Positions 27,063-35,729 of a stretch of 64,000 bases of DNA are shown piece after piece (positions within the stretch are counted from its first letter, which is position 1; each line of letters opens with the position of its first letter). The DNA comes from Polaribacter sejongensis. Lineage in GTDB: Bacteria > Bacteroidota > Bacteroidia > Flavobacteriales > Flavobacteriaceae. The notes beneath the pieces are model-generated. The model did no database searches. It saw only the letters and a program-made list of their open reading frames with translations, and was not told the origin of the DNA. The stretch lies in the NCBI RefSeq assembly GCF_038024065.1, contig NZ_CP150667.1, forward strand, positions 1,054,001-1,118,000, in the 5' to 3' direction. The translations under genes and the position numbers were made by a program.

Positions 27063-28368
27063 ATTTCACGTATTTTGTTTTCTTAATAAAACTTAAAGAA
27101 ATAAAAGCTGCTAAAAAGAAAACAGCTAAAGCCAATACACTAGATTGTATAGATATCATAGAATTTAAAATTCCGAAAGTTACCATACCTACAACTAAGG
27201 CTATTTTTTCTGTCACATCAAAAAAGCTAAAATAGGACGCATTATCTTCTGTTTTTGGTAGCATTTTCGAGTACGTAGATCTTGCTAAAGACTGTATAGC
27301 CCCCATTACCAAACCTATTAAGGCTCCTAAAATATAAAAGTACATTTCTATATTCGGAGTGTCTTTAGTTAAGTTAAAACCTATAAAACAAACCAATCCC
27401 CAAATAGCAATGGTAATTTTTAATGTTTTTATATTCCCTATTTTATTTGACAATCTAGAAAACAAAAAAGCGCCAATAATTCCTACAAACTGAACTAATA
27501 AAATTGTTGCAATTAAGTTTAAAGTTTCTAAGCCTAAAATAGTACCAAAAATACCTGCCATTAAAATAATAGTCTGCACGCCGATACTCCATAAAAAGAA
27601 TGAAATTAAAAATATTTTTAATTCTCTATAAGCAAATAATTCTTTAGCAACTTTTTTTATTTCTTTTAATCCTTTCGCAAAATAATTGTCTTTAGGGATT
27701 TCTTTTTTCTCTTCATTAGGCAATTTAGCATAGGTTATTTGTGCAAAACCAAGCCACCACAAACCTACTAAGACAAAAGATAATTGTGAGCCAAATTGTT
27801 TATCATAAAAACCAAAAACTTCAGTTTCTATTAAAACTAAACACAAAAGCAATAATAAAATAGAGCCTAAATACCCTAACATAAACCCTTTTGCACTTGC
27901 ATTGTCTTGTTGTTCTGGTAAAGCAACTTCTGGCAAATAAGCATTATAAAACACGATACTTCCCCAAAAACCTATACTCGCTAAAATGGTAAAAAGGATT
28001 CCCGCCCAAAGCGTTTCTTTTCCTGTAAAAAAATATAAACTCATTACAGAGAGCGCGCCTAATAAACAGAAACCTTTTAAAAATTTCTTTTTATTACCAG
28101 CATAATCTGCAATACCAGAAAGCATGGGTGATATAAAAGCTACCACTAAAAAAGAAAAGGCCATTGCATAATTATACAAGGTTGTCGGATTCCAAAGTGT
28201 CCCTAAAAAAGTGATTTTTCCTTCTGCATTTGCAAAACCTTCCGAAGCCGTTAAACCTGCATAATAAATAGGAAAAACAGCGGTACTAATTACTAAAGAA
28301 TATACTGAGTTTGCCCAATCATAAAAAGCCCAAGCATTGATTAATTTTTTATCTCCAATTTTTAACAT
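27061..28368 (-). CDS. MFS transporter, UMF1 (Atg22-like) family
   Basis: The 435-residue protein has about 12 membrane helices. It begins KKLINAWAFYDWANSVYSLVI, cut at the usual UMF1 WAxYDWANSxxxxVI motif, and includes GIADYAGNKK and ARSTYSKMLP loops typical of the family. Relatives are implicated in export of amino acids or related solutes. The substrate is unknown. It is convergent with the TonB receptor gene. Confidence 0.85.
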   Translation of the reverse strand: MLKIGDKKLINAWAFYDWANSVYSLVISTAVFPIYYAGLTASEGFANAEGKITFLGTLWNPTTLYNYAMAFSFLVVAFISPMLSGIADYAGNKKKFLKGFCLLGALSVMSLYFFTGKETLWAGILFTILASIGFWGSIVFYNAYLPEVALPEQQDNASAKGFMLGYLGSILLLLLCLVLIETEVFGFYDKQFGSQLSFVLVGLWWLGFAQITYAKLPNEEKKEIPKDNYFAKGLKEIKKVAKELFAYRELKIFLISFFLWSIGVQTIILMAGIFGTILGLETLNLIATILLVQFVGIIGAFLFSRLSNKIGNIKTLKITIAIWGLVCFIGFNLTKDTPNIEMYFYILGALIGLVMGAIQSLARSTYSKMLPKTEDNASYFSFFDVTEKIALVVGMVTFGILNSMISIQSSVLALAVFFLAAFISLSFIKKTKYVK

Positions 28369-28387
28369 AAAATCTATTTTATAAAAA

Positions 28388-28421
28388 AACCGTTCAAAAA
28401 AACATCTTTTTTTGAACGGTT
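28388..28421 (-). terminator. Intrinsic terminator after the M48 peptidase gene
   Basis: AACCGTTCAAAAAAA (28388-28402) and TTTTTTTGAACGGTT (28407-28421) pair around CATC. On the minus strand it lies 47 bases after the M48 stop and ahead of the MFS start. Confidence 0.8.
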
Positions 28422-28467
28422 ACAATATAGGAAATCTATTTGTTTCCTTATTTTTTATTTATAGCTT

Positions 28468-29271
28468 TTACTTTGCATTATACTCTGCAGCATATTTTTT
28501 AGCCGTTGGTAAATAATTTCTTAAATCTTGTATTCTAGATTCATTAGAAGGGTGAGTACTTAAAATTTCTGGTTGAGAACTTCCGTTAGATAAATTACTC
28601 ATTCTTACCCAAACCTCAGCAGCTTCTTCTCCATCATATCCAGCCATAATCATAAAAACCAAACCTAACCTATCTGCTTCCTGCTCATGAACTCTACTAA
28701 ATTTTAACATTCCTAAACCAGTAGTAACACCAAATGCAGTATTCCATAATTGTTGAGATTCTTCACTTTTACCAGAAGTACCCAATGCTACGGCAACACC
28801 ACCTAATTGTTGTAATTGTCCTTGAGACATTCTTTCTTGTCCGTGTTTAGCAAAAGCATGTGCAACTTCGTGCCCCATTACTGCTGCAACTCCATTTTCA
28901 TTAGCACAAATTGGCATAATACCAGTGTAAAAAACAACTTTCCCTCCTGGCATACACCAAGCATTTACGGTTTCATCATCTACTAAATTAAATTCCCATC
29001 TATAAGAATCTGCTTCTGAGCTCATATTGTTTGCTCGCATAAAACGATCTACAGCTGCAGAAATATTTTTACCAACATTTTTAATTTGATTAGACATTGC
29101 AGTATTTGTAGATAATTTATTTTCTTCTAAAAAAGTACTGTATTGGGCAAAACTAGTAGGTAAAACTTGCGCATCACTCACAAAATTGACACGGCTTCTA
29201 CCCGTAATTGGTACTGTACTACACTCTACAAAAAGTAAAACCGTTAAAACTAAAACTGCTATTTTTTTCAT
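28468..29271 (-). CDS. M48 family metalloprotease, outer-membrane lipoprotein type
   Basis: The 267-residue protein has a lipoprotein signal (LLFVECSTVPITGR) and the zinc motif HEVAHAFAKHG at His134-Glu135-His138, with the third ligand in EQEADRLG. This matches LoiP/YggG-like periplasmic M48 peptidases, which act in envelope protein quality control. It ends at a strong terminator and is divergent from msrB across a 186-base gap. Confidence 0.92.
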   Translation of the reverse strand: MKKIAVLVLTVLLFVECSTVPITGRSRVNFVSDAQVLPTSFAQYSTFLEENKLSTNTAMSNQIKNVGKNISAAVDRFMRANNMSSEADSYRWEFNLVDDETVNAWCMPGGKVVFYTGIMPICANENGVAAVMGHEVAHAFAKHGQERMSQGQLQQLGGVAVALGTSGKSEESQQLWNTAFGVTTGLGMLKFSRVHEQEADRLGLVFMIMAGYDGEEAAEVWVRMSNLSNGSSQPEILSTHPSNESRIQDLRNYLPTAKKYAAEYNAK

Positions 29272-29457
29272 CTATTTATTTTTTATGATCACTAATTAAT
29301 AAGACACATCTATTTCTAAATTGTCACTATTGGTTGATTGTTTACAATTCTATAAAATTACATATTCTATCTTAATCAAAAAAACAATTTATTGACGAAA
29401 GTTAAATATGTAATTATGTCACAAAGTTTTCGTCTAACTTAAAAACATTTAAAATTT

Positions 29458-29934
29458 ATGAAAAATATTTTCTCTTTACTAGTTTTAATTTTATTGATTA
29501 GCTGTAATGGTATAGCTCAGACATCATCCAAAGAAAAAAAAACATACACCATTGAAAAAACAAATGCTGAATGGAAAAAAGAATTGACAGCTAAACAGTA
29601 TTATATATTACGAGAAGCAGGTACAGAAAAACCTTTTTCTAGTTCTTTTAATACAAACAAAACAAAAGGAACTTACGTTTGCGCTGCTTGTGAAACACCA
29701 CTTTATAAATCTGAATACAAATATGATTCTGGTTCTGGTTGGCCTTCTTTTGACCGAGCAATAAAGAAAAATGTAGAGTTAGATATAGATTATAAAATTG
29801 GTTATGCAAGAACAGAATTAAAATGCAATACCTGTGGAGGTCACTTAGGTCATTCTTTTGATGATGGTCCTAAAAACACTACAGGAAAACGTCATTGTAT
29901 TAATGGAGACGCCTTAAAATTCACAACCAAATAA
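29458..29934 (+). CDS. msrB: Exported peptide-methionine (R)-S-oxide reductase MsrB
   Basis: The 158-residue protein starts with a lipoprotein-type signal (LVLILLISCNG), so it is probably anchored in the envelope. The MsrB domain has zinc CxxC pairs (CAAC and CNTC), the GSGWPSFD and GGHLGHSFDDGP motifs, and the catalytic Cys in RHCINGDALKF. It repairs methionine-R-sulfoxide in envelope proteins. The neighbouring M48 protease may serve the same compartment. Confidence 0.94.
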   Translation: MKNIFSLLVLILLISCNGIAQTSSKEKKTYTIEKTNAEWKKELTAKQYYILREAGTEKPFSSSFNTNKTKGTYVCAACETPLYKSEYKYDSGSGWPSFDRAIKKNVELDIDYKIGYARTELKCNTCGGHLGHSFDDGPKNTTGKRHCINGDALKFTTK

Positions 29935-30032
29935 GTAACAATTATAAACAAAAAACCAAATTAAAGTTAATTTCTTGTTAAAAATGCATATATTTAAGAA
30001 AAAACTGCATTATAATTAAAAAGAAATTTTCA

Positions 30033-30560
30033 TTGATTAAAGAACTACTTTTAATAATACTTGTTTTGCTTGTAATTGAAACGCATTCTCAACAAACAAA
30101 ACAAACTCTTTTAAAATCTACAATATCTACAGTAGGTAGTACATCTGTATATCCTATTTCTAGCAATAAAATAAGGTATACAGTTTTACAAAGCATTGGT
30201 CAATCTAGTATTATTGGCACAAAAATTACTACTAAAAGAAATGTCCAACAAGGTTTTTTAAATAATATTAAAGAATTTAGTATCAATAATTCTAACAAAG
30301 ATATTATTGATGAATCTCTTAGCATTGTCATTTCTCCAAATCCTTTTATAGAATATCTAACACTTAATTTCTCCAAAGAAACTAAGCATAAAATTCATAT
30401 ACACATATATGATATTAATAGGAAAATTATCTTTAAAAAAGAATACTCCACCACAGACAATTTACTAATTCCCCTGAAAAATTATAGTATAGGCATCTAT
30501 ATTATACGCATACAAAGCGGTAATAAAACGTTTACAGAAAAAATACTAAAAACAGAATAA
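30033..30560 (+). CDS. T9SS type A sorting domain protein, first gene of a surface cluster
   Basis: The 175-residue protein starts at a TTG (30033), with a signal peptide (about 1-19). The middle part has the pattern VLQSIGQSSIIGTKI and VQQGFLN, seen in short Flavobacteriia surface proteins. The C-terminus (about 98-175) is a T9SS sorting domain: ISPNPFIEYLTL and the final YIIRIQSGNKTFTEKI. It is followed after 3 bases by an outer-membrane barrel gene, so it likely belongs to one surface assembly. Confidence 0.75.
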   Translation: MIKELLLIILVLLVIETHSQQTKQTLLKSTISTVGSTSVYPISSNKIRYTVLQSIGQSSIIGTKITTKRNVQQGFLNNIKEFSINNSNKDIIDESLSIVISPNPFIEYLTLNFSKETKHKIHIHIYDINRKIIFKKEYSTTDNLLIPLKNYSIGIYIIRIQSGNKTFTEKILKTE

Positions 30561-30563
30561 GAG

Positions 30564-31244
30564 ATGTGGAAAAATATCTCAAATATTATAATTATAACTG
30601 TTGTATTTATTTTTATGAACGATACAACAAAGGCACAACAAGTCTATATTGAAACTGGTTTTGAAAATGCCTATTTTAAAGATTACGTTAATAATTTAGG
30701 AAATAATACTTTAGATTTAAGTTACTCAAAAGCACAAGAATTTTTTATTGAAAGTGGTTTTAGATTTAAATTAGATGAAGAACGTTTTACTTGGGAAATA
30801 GGCCTGGGATACAATAAATATAAAATTAACACTGGTTTTTATTCCGGTAATATTAGCATACCTACAACGTATAATTTAAGCTATGTAACCTTAAAACCAG
30901 GTATCAACTTTGCCGCTGTTAATGAAAGACGGTTAAAAGTACAAATACACGCACATATTTCTTACGATAGGCTTATTGCAGGAACAAGAACCTATAAAGA
31001 CAATACAGTAAACCTATATAAGGAAAATACTTTTGACAAAAGCTTAATTAGAATACACAGAGGAATAAGTGTAGAATATGTTATTCATGATAATCTATCT
31101 ACCTATATAAAATATAATGTAGCCGATAGTTTTAAAGAAAAAAGCCAAGACAGTAATATAGAAGAATCATATTCATTTCACACCAAGGCATTTTCATTTG
31201 GATTGTTATTCTATATTTTAAGATTAAATAACAGAAGGTTCTAA
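30564..31244 (+). CDS. Outer-membrane beta-barrel protein
   Basis: The 226-residue protein has a signal peptide (about 1-24, ending TTKAQ) and alternating amphipathic strands with aromatic girdles (FTWEIGLGYNKYKINTGF, LSYVTLKPGINFA). It ends in hydrophobic strands, with a C-terminal FSFGLLFYILRLNNRRF-like stretch. It resembles small porin-like barrels of Bacteroidota. A role as an outer-membrane anchor for the surrounding fibre-like proteins is inferred from position only. Confidence 0.65.
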   Translation: MWKNISNIIIITVVFIFMNDTTKAQQVYIETGFENAYFKDYVNNLGNNTLDLSYSKAQEFFIESGFRFKLDEERFTWEIGLGYNKYKINTGFYSGNISIPTTYNLSYVTLKPGINFAAVNERRLKVQIHAHISYDRLIAGTRTYKDNTVNLYKENTFDKSLIRIHRGISVEYVIHDNLSTYIKYNVADSFKEKSQDSNIEESYSFHTKAFSFGLLFYILRLNNRRF

Positions 31245-31253
31245 AAAATAAAT

Positions 31254-32408
31254 ATGAAATTTTCACATAAAATACAGCTCTTTTTATTTTTACTAACAAA
31301 CACGTTTCTGTTTGGTCAAACGCCTGGTTTTAATTATCAGGCGTTAATTTTAAATAACGAAGAAATTCAGATTCCTGGAACAAACGTGTTAGAAAATAAA
31401 GTTCCTTTAGGTCTAGAGGAAATTACCCTACGTTTTACTATAACAAATGAAACCGCTGTAGAATACATAGAAGAACATACAATTAGTACAGATGAAAACG
31501 GAATGGTTTCCCTTATTGTAGGCGAAGGTACTCCTATAAGTAATACATTTTATGATATTAATTGGGATGGAAAGTTAAAACATTTAAATGTTGAACTAAA
31601 TATTCTAAATGATAACGACGGTTTTGTCTTTTTAGACAGTCAAAAAATATTATACATACCTCAACCTGGTAGTGGAAACGGTAATGGAAACGGTAATGGA
31701 AACATAAAAATAGTGAATTCTTTAGGAGACCTATCTCCTCCTTATCAATTAGGAGATATCATTTGGCTCACAGAATATGGTATAAATAACAACCCATCAT
31801 TAATGATTTGGGATAATACAAGTTGGCTTCCTGTAAATGCAGATTTTGATCCTACTAATGAATTTGGACTTATAGTAGTAGCAAACGAAAATATTAGAGC
31901 TACTCAATTTGAAAGTCCTGATATTGGAGATCAAGTTTGGAATCAGACTTGTAACTGTATAGAAATATACAATGGTACTCATTGGGTTTCATTTAAAAAC
32001 ATGAAAGCACAAAATGGTCTTTACATAAGTGACAACAAAGTAAAACTAGGTGGTATTTTAATTGAACCGACTTTAATTACTACAAGCGCAACAAACACAT
32101 TTGCCTTTGCAGGTTTGCAAGAAAGCACAAATACTGAAGATCAAATAGTCGTTATGGATAAAAGTACAGGTGTTTTAAGGCAAAAAGCTAGTTCTACTCT
32201 CCATCAAAAAAAACAAGTAATTATTATTGCTTCTGATGGTCAATTAGAATTTACCACTCCCCTCAACATTACAAATTCTGATAAAATAGATGTATTTAGA
32301 AACGGTGTTCGTATCAATTTTGTTGCAATTAACAATACTACTATAAAACTAGAACAAGAAGCGAAATGTTACCAAGATGATAAAGTTAGAATAGTCCAAC
32401 TATATTAA
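31254..32408 (+). CDS. Tail-fibre-like surface protein with RNG C-terminal domain
   Basis: The 384-residue protein has a signal peptide (about 1-22). The N-terminal domain starts TPGFNYQALILNN and matches the module that opens many Bacteroidota collagen-like and tail-collar proteins. A Gly-Asn linker coded by three 12-base repeats (about residues 139-150) follows, then NGLYISDNKVKLGGILIEP and a C-terminal domain with VFRNGVRINF and DDKVRIVQLY. The C-terminal domain is shared with the next gene. The function is unknown; a trimeric surface fibre is inferred. Confidence 0.6.
   Translation: MKFSHKIQLFLFLLTNTFLFGQTPGFNYQALILNNEEIQIPGTNVLENKVPLGLEEITLRFTITNETAVEYIEEHTISTDENGMVSLIVGEGTPISNTFYDINWDGKLKHLNVELNILNDNDGFVFLDSQKILYIPQPGSGNGNGNGNGNIKIVNSLGDLSPPYQLGDIIWLTEYGINNNPSLMIWDNTSWLPVNADFDPTNEFGLIVVANENIRATQFESPDIGDQVWNQTCNCIEIYNGTHWVSFKNMKAQNGLYISDNKVKLGGILIEPTLITTSATNTFAFAGLQESTNTEDQIVVMDKSTGVLRQKASSTLHQKKQVIIIASDGQLEFTTPLNITNSDKIDVFRNGVRINFVAINNTTIKLEQEAKCYQDDKVRIVQLY
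31668..31703 (+). repeat. In-frame 12-base tandem repeat encoding a Gly-Asn linker
   Basis: Three copies of GGTAATGGAAAC (the first with one difference) encode G-N/S-G-N units. Copy number could vary without a frameshift. Confidence 0.85.
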
Positions 32409-32486
32409 TACATCACTCATAAAAAACTGAAAAGCCTATGAATAAAAACAATTAAAAAAGAAAAATAACAATTAAATTAATTAAAA

Positions 32487-33194
32487 ATGAAAACTATGAA
32501 AACGAATTATTTAAAATTAACAGTATTAGGAATTATGATTATGGTAGCTAGCGCCATGAATGCCCAAAGAACAGAGACCTCAACTAATGCTGCAACCGAT
32601 TTTACAAAACAAGCAAATACTGTTTTAGGTGATGCTGGCGGCTCTATTAAAGTTATAGATAATAAGGGTACAATTAAGTATTTACAATCTAGTAATGGTG
32701 TAACCATGTTTACTGATACTGCACCCGATGGTGGTGTAATTACAACCTGGCAATTGGGTGGTACTTTAACAGATGATACTTATATAGACGCATCCGGAGC
32801 TATTTTTGCTATTACAGGAATTGATGGAATTGACTCAACCGCTGGAGATGCTGAAAACTCTGCTGCCACAGCTTTTGACACTACAGGATATTCATTATTA
32901 GTTAGGGATGAAGCTACTGGTGAAACAAAAAAACTTTTAATGACTAATTTCATTGATGTTCTATGGGATGAAACAGAATTAACTGCAGATGTAACAACTG
33001 ACTTTACTGTGGATGCCGTTGGTATCTTAGCAACTACAAACGTTAATCGTGTATCTGTGTATAGAAATGGTGCAAAATTAAGATCTGGTACAGACTATAC
33101 AATTACAACTGTTAATGAAGTAAACATAGTTGTTGCTTCATTAGGCGGTACTGCTTATACTGGAGATGTTTTTGAAGTACACTTTATTAAGTAA
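32487..33194 (+). CDS. Secreted protein with RNG C-terminal domain
   Basis: The 235-residue protein has a signal peptide (about 1-27, ending SAMNAQ). The middle part is rich in Thr, Asp and Gly, with no known domain. The C-terminus (about 180-235) has VNRVSVYRNGAKLRSGTDY and GDVFEVHF, the same pattern as the end of the preceding protein and like domains in phage tail-fibre proteins. It may be the repeating or tip subunit of a surface structure, which is inference. Confidence 0.6.
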   Translation: MKTMKTNYLKLTVLGIMIMVASAMNAQRTETSTNAATDFTKQANTVLGDAGGSIKVIDNKGTIKYLQSSNGVTMFTDTAPDGGVITTWQLGGTLTDDTYIDASGAIFAITGIDGIDSTAGDAENSAATAFDTTGYSLLVRDEATGETKKLLMTNFIDVLWDETELTADVTTDFTVDAVGILATTNVNRVSVYRNGAKLRSGTDYTITTVNEVNIVVASLGGTAYTGDVFEVHFIK

Positions 33195-33298
33195 AAATAG
33201 CATCCTTATAAATTATGGTTTGTATAATTACAAGCCATAATTTTACTTGTCCTTGTCTTAAAATAAAACTCTCTTATTTTCAAAATCAACTTTCTTAA

Positions 33299-33331
33299 CT
33301 TTTTAACTTTATAACTTTATAACTTTATAAC
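33299..33331 (+). repeat. Tandem TAACTTTA-type repeats upstream of the fibre gene
   Basis: Words of the type TTAACTTTTTAACTTTATAACTT repeat about four times with a period of 9 bases, ending about 20 bases before the start at 33351. The similar TTTGAAAC array at 3581 precedes another start. Confidence 0.7.
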
Positions 33332-33350
33332 TCTATTTTATAAATAAAAA

Positions 33351-34736
33351 ATGCAGCACTTTCTAAAGCAACATATTATCTCTTTTTTACTACTATTAGT
33401 GACTAGTATATATGCGCAAGAAGTTAGCGTTATCAATAACAAAGGAACTATACTTAACATAAGAAATAATACAGTTACAACTGCTAACACGAGTAATTCA
33501 AATCCAGTAGAAAACGATATTTGGTTTGATACTTCTTCCTCACCCACTACTATTAAAATTTATAATGGTACTTCTTGGGAAAAATTATCGCCAACAGCTA
33601 CGAAAGGATCTGTATTTTTTGCAGGTGCTACTGGGATACCTACAGAAGACAATACTCAATTATTCTGGGATAGCACCAATAATAGATTGGGTATAGGAAC
33701 AAGTTCTCCTACAAATAAGTTTCATGTTACGGGAGCCATGAGAACGGAAGGCATTTTAAACTCTGATGGTACTATAGGCCGACCATCATACAGATTTAAA
33801 AATGATACAGATACTGGAATGTACAGCCCTGTCGCAGATGAAATTAGCTTTTCAGTTGGTGGTATTGAAGCTCTAAACATAGATGAAATATCTAATAATA
33901 CAACTGTAACAATAAAACAAACATTAAAATTAGATGGTCATATTCTAGATGAAAATAATTCAACAGGCACTTATGGACAAATTTTATCAGCAACCAATAC
34001 TGGAACAATTTGGATAGATCCTTCTGCTGTAAATACGGATACTCAAAAAATTAATATTTATACTTTAAATGCAGATGGTAAAAATTTAGAAATCTCATTA
34101 GAAAATGATGGAGAAACAACAAAACAAACAGATTTATCAGCATTAAAAATTACAGGTGATGTTTCAGGAACTTTAGCTTTAGCAACCGTTGAAAGAATAC
34201 AAAACATAGATGTTTCGAACATATCTCCAACAGACGGACAAACATTAGTTTATGATAATACTTCATCTCAATATATACCTAAAAAAACTTTTATACCTAC
34301 AGTAAGCGAGCGCTACCCAAATGCAATACAAACAATTGCAGAATCTTCCAATTTTACAACAATCAACTTTCAATCTCAAAATTTTACTCCCAACTCTTCA
34401 GACTACACTAATACTTCAGATGGAATTACTGTGCTTAAAGCGGGACGTTATAAAATTACTTACAGAATTACATCCGAAGCAATAAATAATGTTCGAGTTG
34501 GAGGAGAATTTCAGCTCACAAAAAATACGATATCGGTAAATAATACAAGAGCTTATAGCTATCAAACAAGTAGTTTGGTAAATAAAAGTACTGTAACAAT
34601 GGTAAAAATTTTAGACTTAATTGTAAATGATAAAATTGGAGTTGAAGGTAGAGTTTACGAAAGTGATCGTGGAACTCCAGATAGTTTAAGCATACTCCCT
34701 GAAGGAACTATGTTAACTATTGAAAAAATTAATTAA
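33351..34736 (+). CDS. Tail-fibre/C1q-like surface protein
   Basis: The 461-residue protein has a signal peptide (about 1-21, ending IYAQ). It then has NDIWFDTSSSP, and a phage tail-fibre type segment NRLGIGTSSPTNKFHV, YRFKNDTDTGMYSP and EISFSVGG at about residues 118-175. The C-terminal region (about 320-461) resembles C1q/TNF-like trimerisation domains, with LKAGRYKITYRI. Tandem repeats of TAACTTTA lie just upstream of the start. Confidence 0.6.
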   Translation: MQHFLKQHIISFLLLLVTSIYAQEVSVINNKGTILNIRNNTVTTANTSNSNPVENDIWFDTSSSPTTIKIYNGTSWEKLSPTATKGSVFFAGATGIPTEDNTQLFWDSTNNRLGIGTSSPTNKFHVTGAMRTEGILNSDGTIGRPSYRFKNDTDTGMYSPVADEISFSVGGIEALNIDEISNNTTVTIKQTLKLDGHILDENNSTGTYGQILSATNTGTIWIDPSAVNTDTQKINIYTLNADGKNLEISLENDGETTKQTDLSALKITGDVSGTLALATVERIQNIDVSNISPTDGQTLVYDNTSSQYIPKKTFIPTVSERYPNAIQTIAESSNFTTINFQSQNFTPNSSDYTNTSDGITVLKAGRYKITYRITSEAINNVRVGGEFQLTKNTISVNNTRAYSYQTSSLVNKSTVTMVKILDLIVNDKIGVEGRVYESDRGTPDSLSILPEGTMLTIEKIN

Positions 34737-34949
34737 GAAGAAAACGAAACACTTTATCCTTTTATAAAGCGATTTTACTTGCTAATTTGGCTATAATCAT
34801 TTACAGTTTTCAGGATATCTATTATTGTAGAATACGAGAGAGTATTCGCTGAAATATACAACCATTCACACTTAAAAAACACTAAAAGTCATATTAAGCC
34901 TCAACAGTTTATAACGTATTTTTTTGTATCTTACTTACATAATTTATTA

Positions 34950-35495
34950 TTGATGGAAAAAGAGGAAATTGCAGATTTATTAGAAGAAAATCACAATACT
35001 TTATTTAAATGGTTAGAAGATCAACCAAATGAAAACTGGGAAAAAGGCCCCGATGGAAAATGGACTGTAGGACAACAAATATTGCATTTAGTAAACAGCT
35101 TACAACTTTTAAATAACGCTTTAAGTTATCCTCGCTTTTTTTTTAAATACAAATTTGGGTTGTGTAATAGAGAACCTAGAGATTACAAAACGATTGTAAG
35201 TAAGTACTGTCAAGAATTAGTTGACAATAAAGATAAAACAAAGAAATACAATCAAAAGTTAAAAAAACCATTACTGAAAGATAGAGAACGTCTATTAACA
35301 AAACTGCAAATACAGAGTAAAAAACTACAATTTAAAATCAAAAAAATTAGTGATGTTAATTTAGACACGTTGGTACTTCCGCATCCTTTAATGGGTAAAA
35401 TGACTATTAGAGAAATTATTATGTGGACAGCATATCACACAGAACATCATACCAAAATATTAATAATGAATTATGGTGAAGAGACTTATTGCTAA
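34950..35495 (+). CDS. DinB family protein
   Basis: The 181-residue four-helix protein matches the DinB/YfiT superfamily: GKWTVGQQILHLVNSLQ with the first His and a late MWTAYHTEHHTKIL with two more metal-ligand His. DinB-like proteins are metal-dependent thiol or transfer enzymes with varied roles. The gene has its own 213-base upstream region and is followed by ffh. Confidence 0.8.
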   Translation: MMEKEEIADLLEENHNTLFKWLEDQPNENWEKGPDGKWTVGQQILHLVNSLQLLNNALSYPRFFFKYKFGLCNREPRDYKTIVSKYCQELVDNKDKTKKYNQKLKKPLLKDRERLLTKLQIQSKKLQFKIKKISDVNLDTLVLPHPLMGKMTIREIIMWTAYHTEHHTKILIMNYGEETYC

Positions 35496-35696
35496 CCTCA
35501 CTGGGGTATAAACTATCCAATTTTACTTCGTGATAAAAATAAAATCACAAGTTTTAAATTCATATTATTCAATATTTTAATAAGAAACTTCGTTTTTACT
35601 TAACCTATTTACCTTTAATTGATCTCAAATCAATTAATAAATATCTTTAACCACATATTTTCTAATTCTGATTCAATAAAAAACTATTCTAATTCA

Positions 35697-35704
35697 TATA
35701 TTTG
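35697..35704 (+). promoter_or_regulatory. -7 element of the ffh promoter
   Basis: TATATTTG matches TAnnTTTG and lies 26 bases before the ffh ATG at 35730. Confidence 0.5.
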
Positions 35705-35729
35705 TGCTTCCTAAAAAAGAAGACGAATT

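Noticed and set aside
30033..34736. Prophage remnant
   Set aside because: The fibre-like proteins have signal peptides and a T9SS companion; no capsid, terminase, integrase or lysis genes are present.
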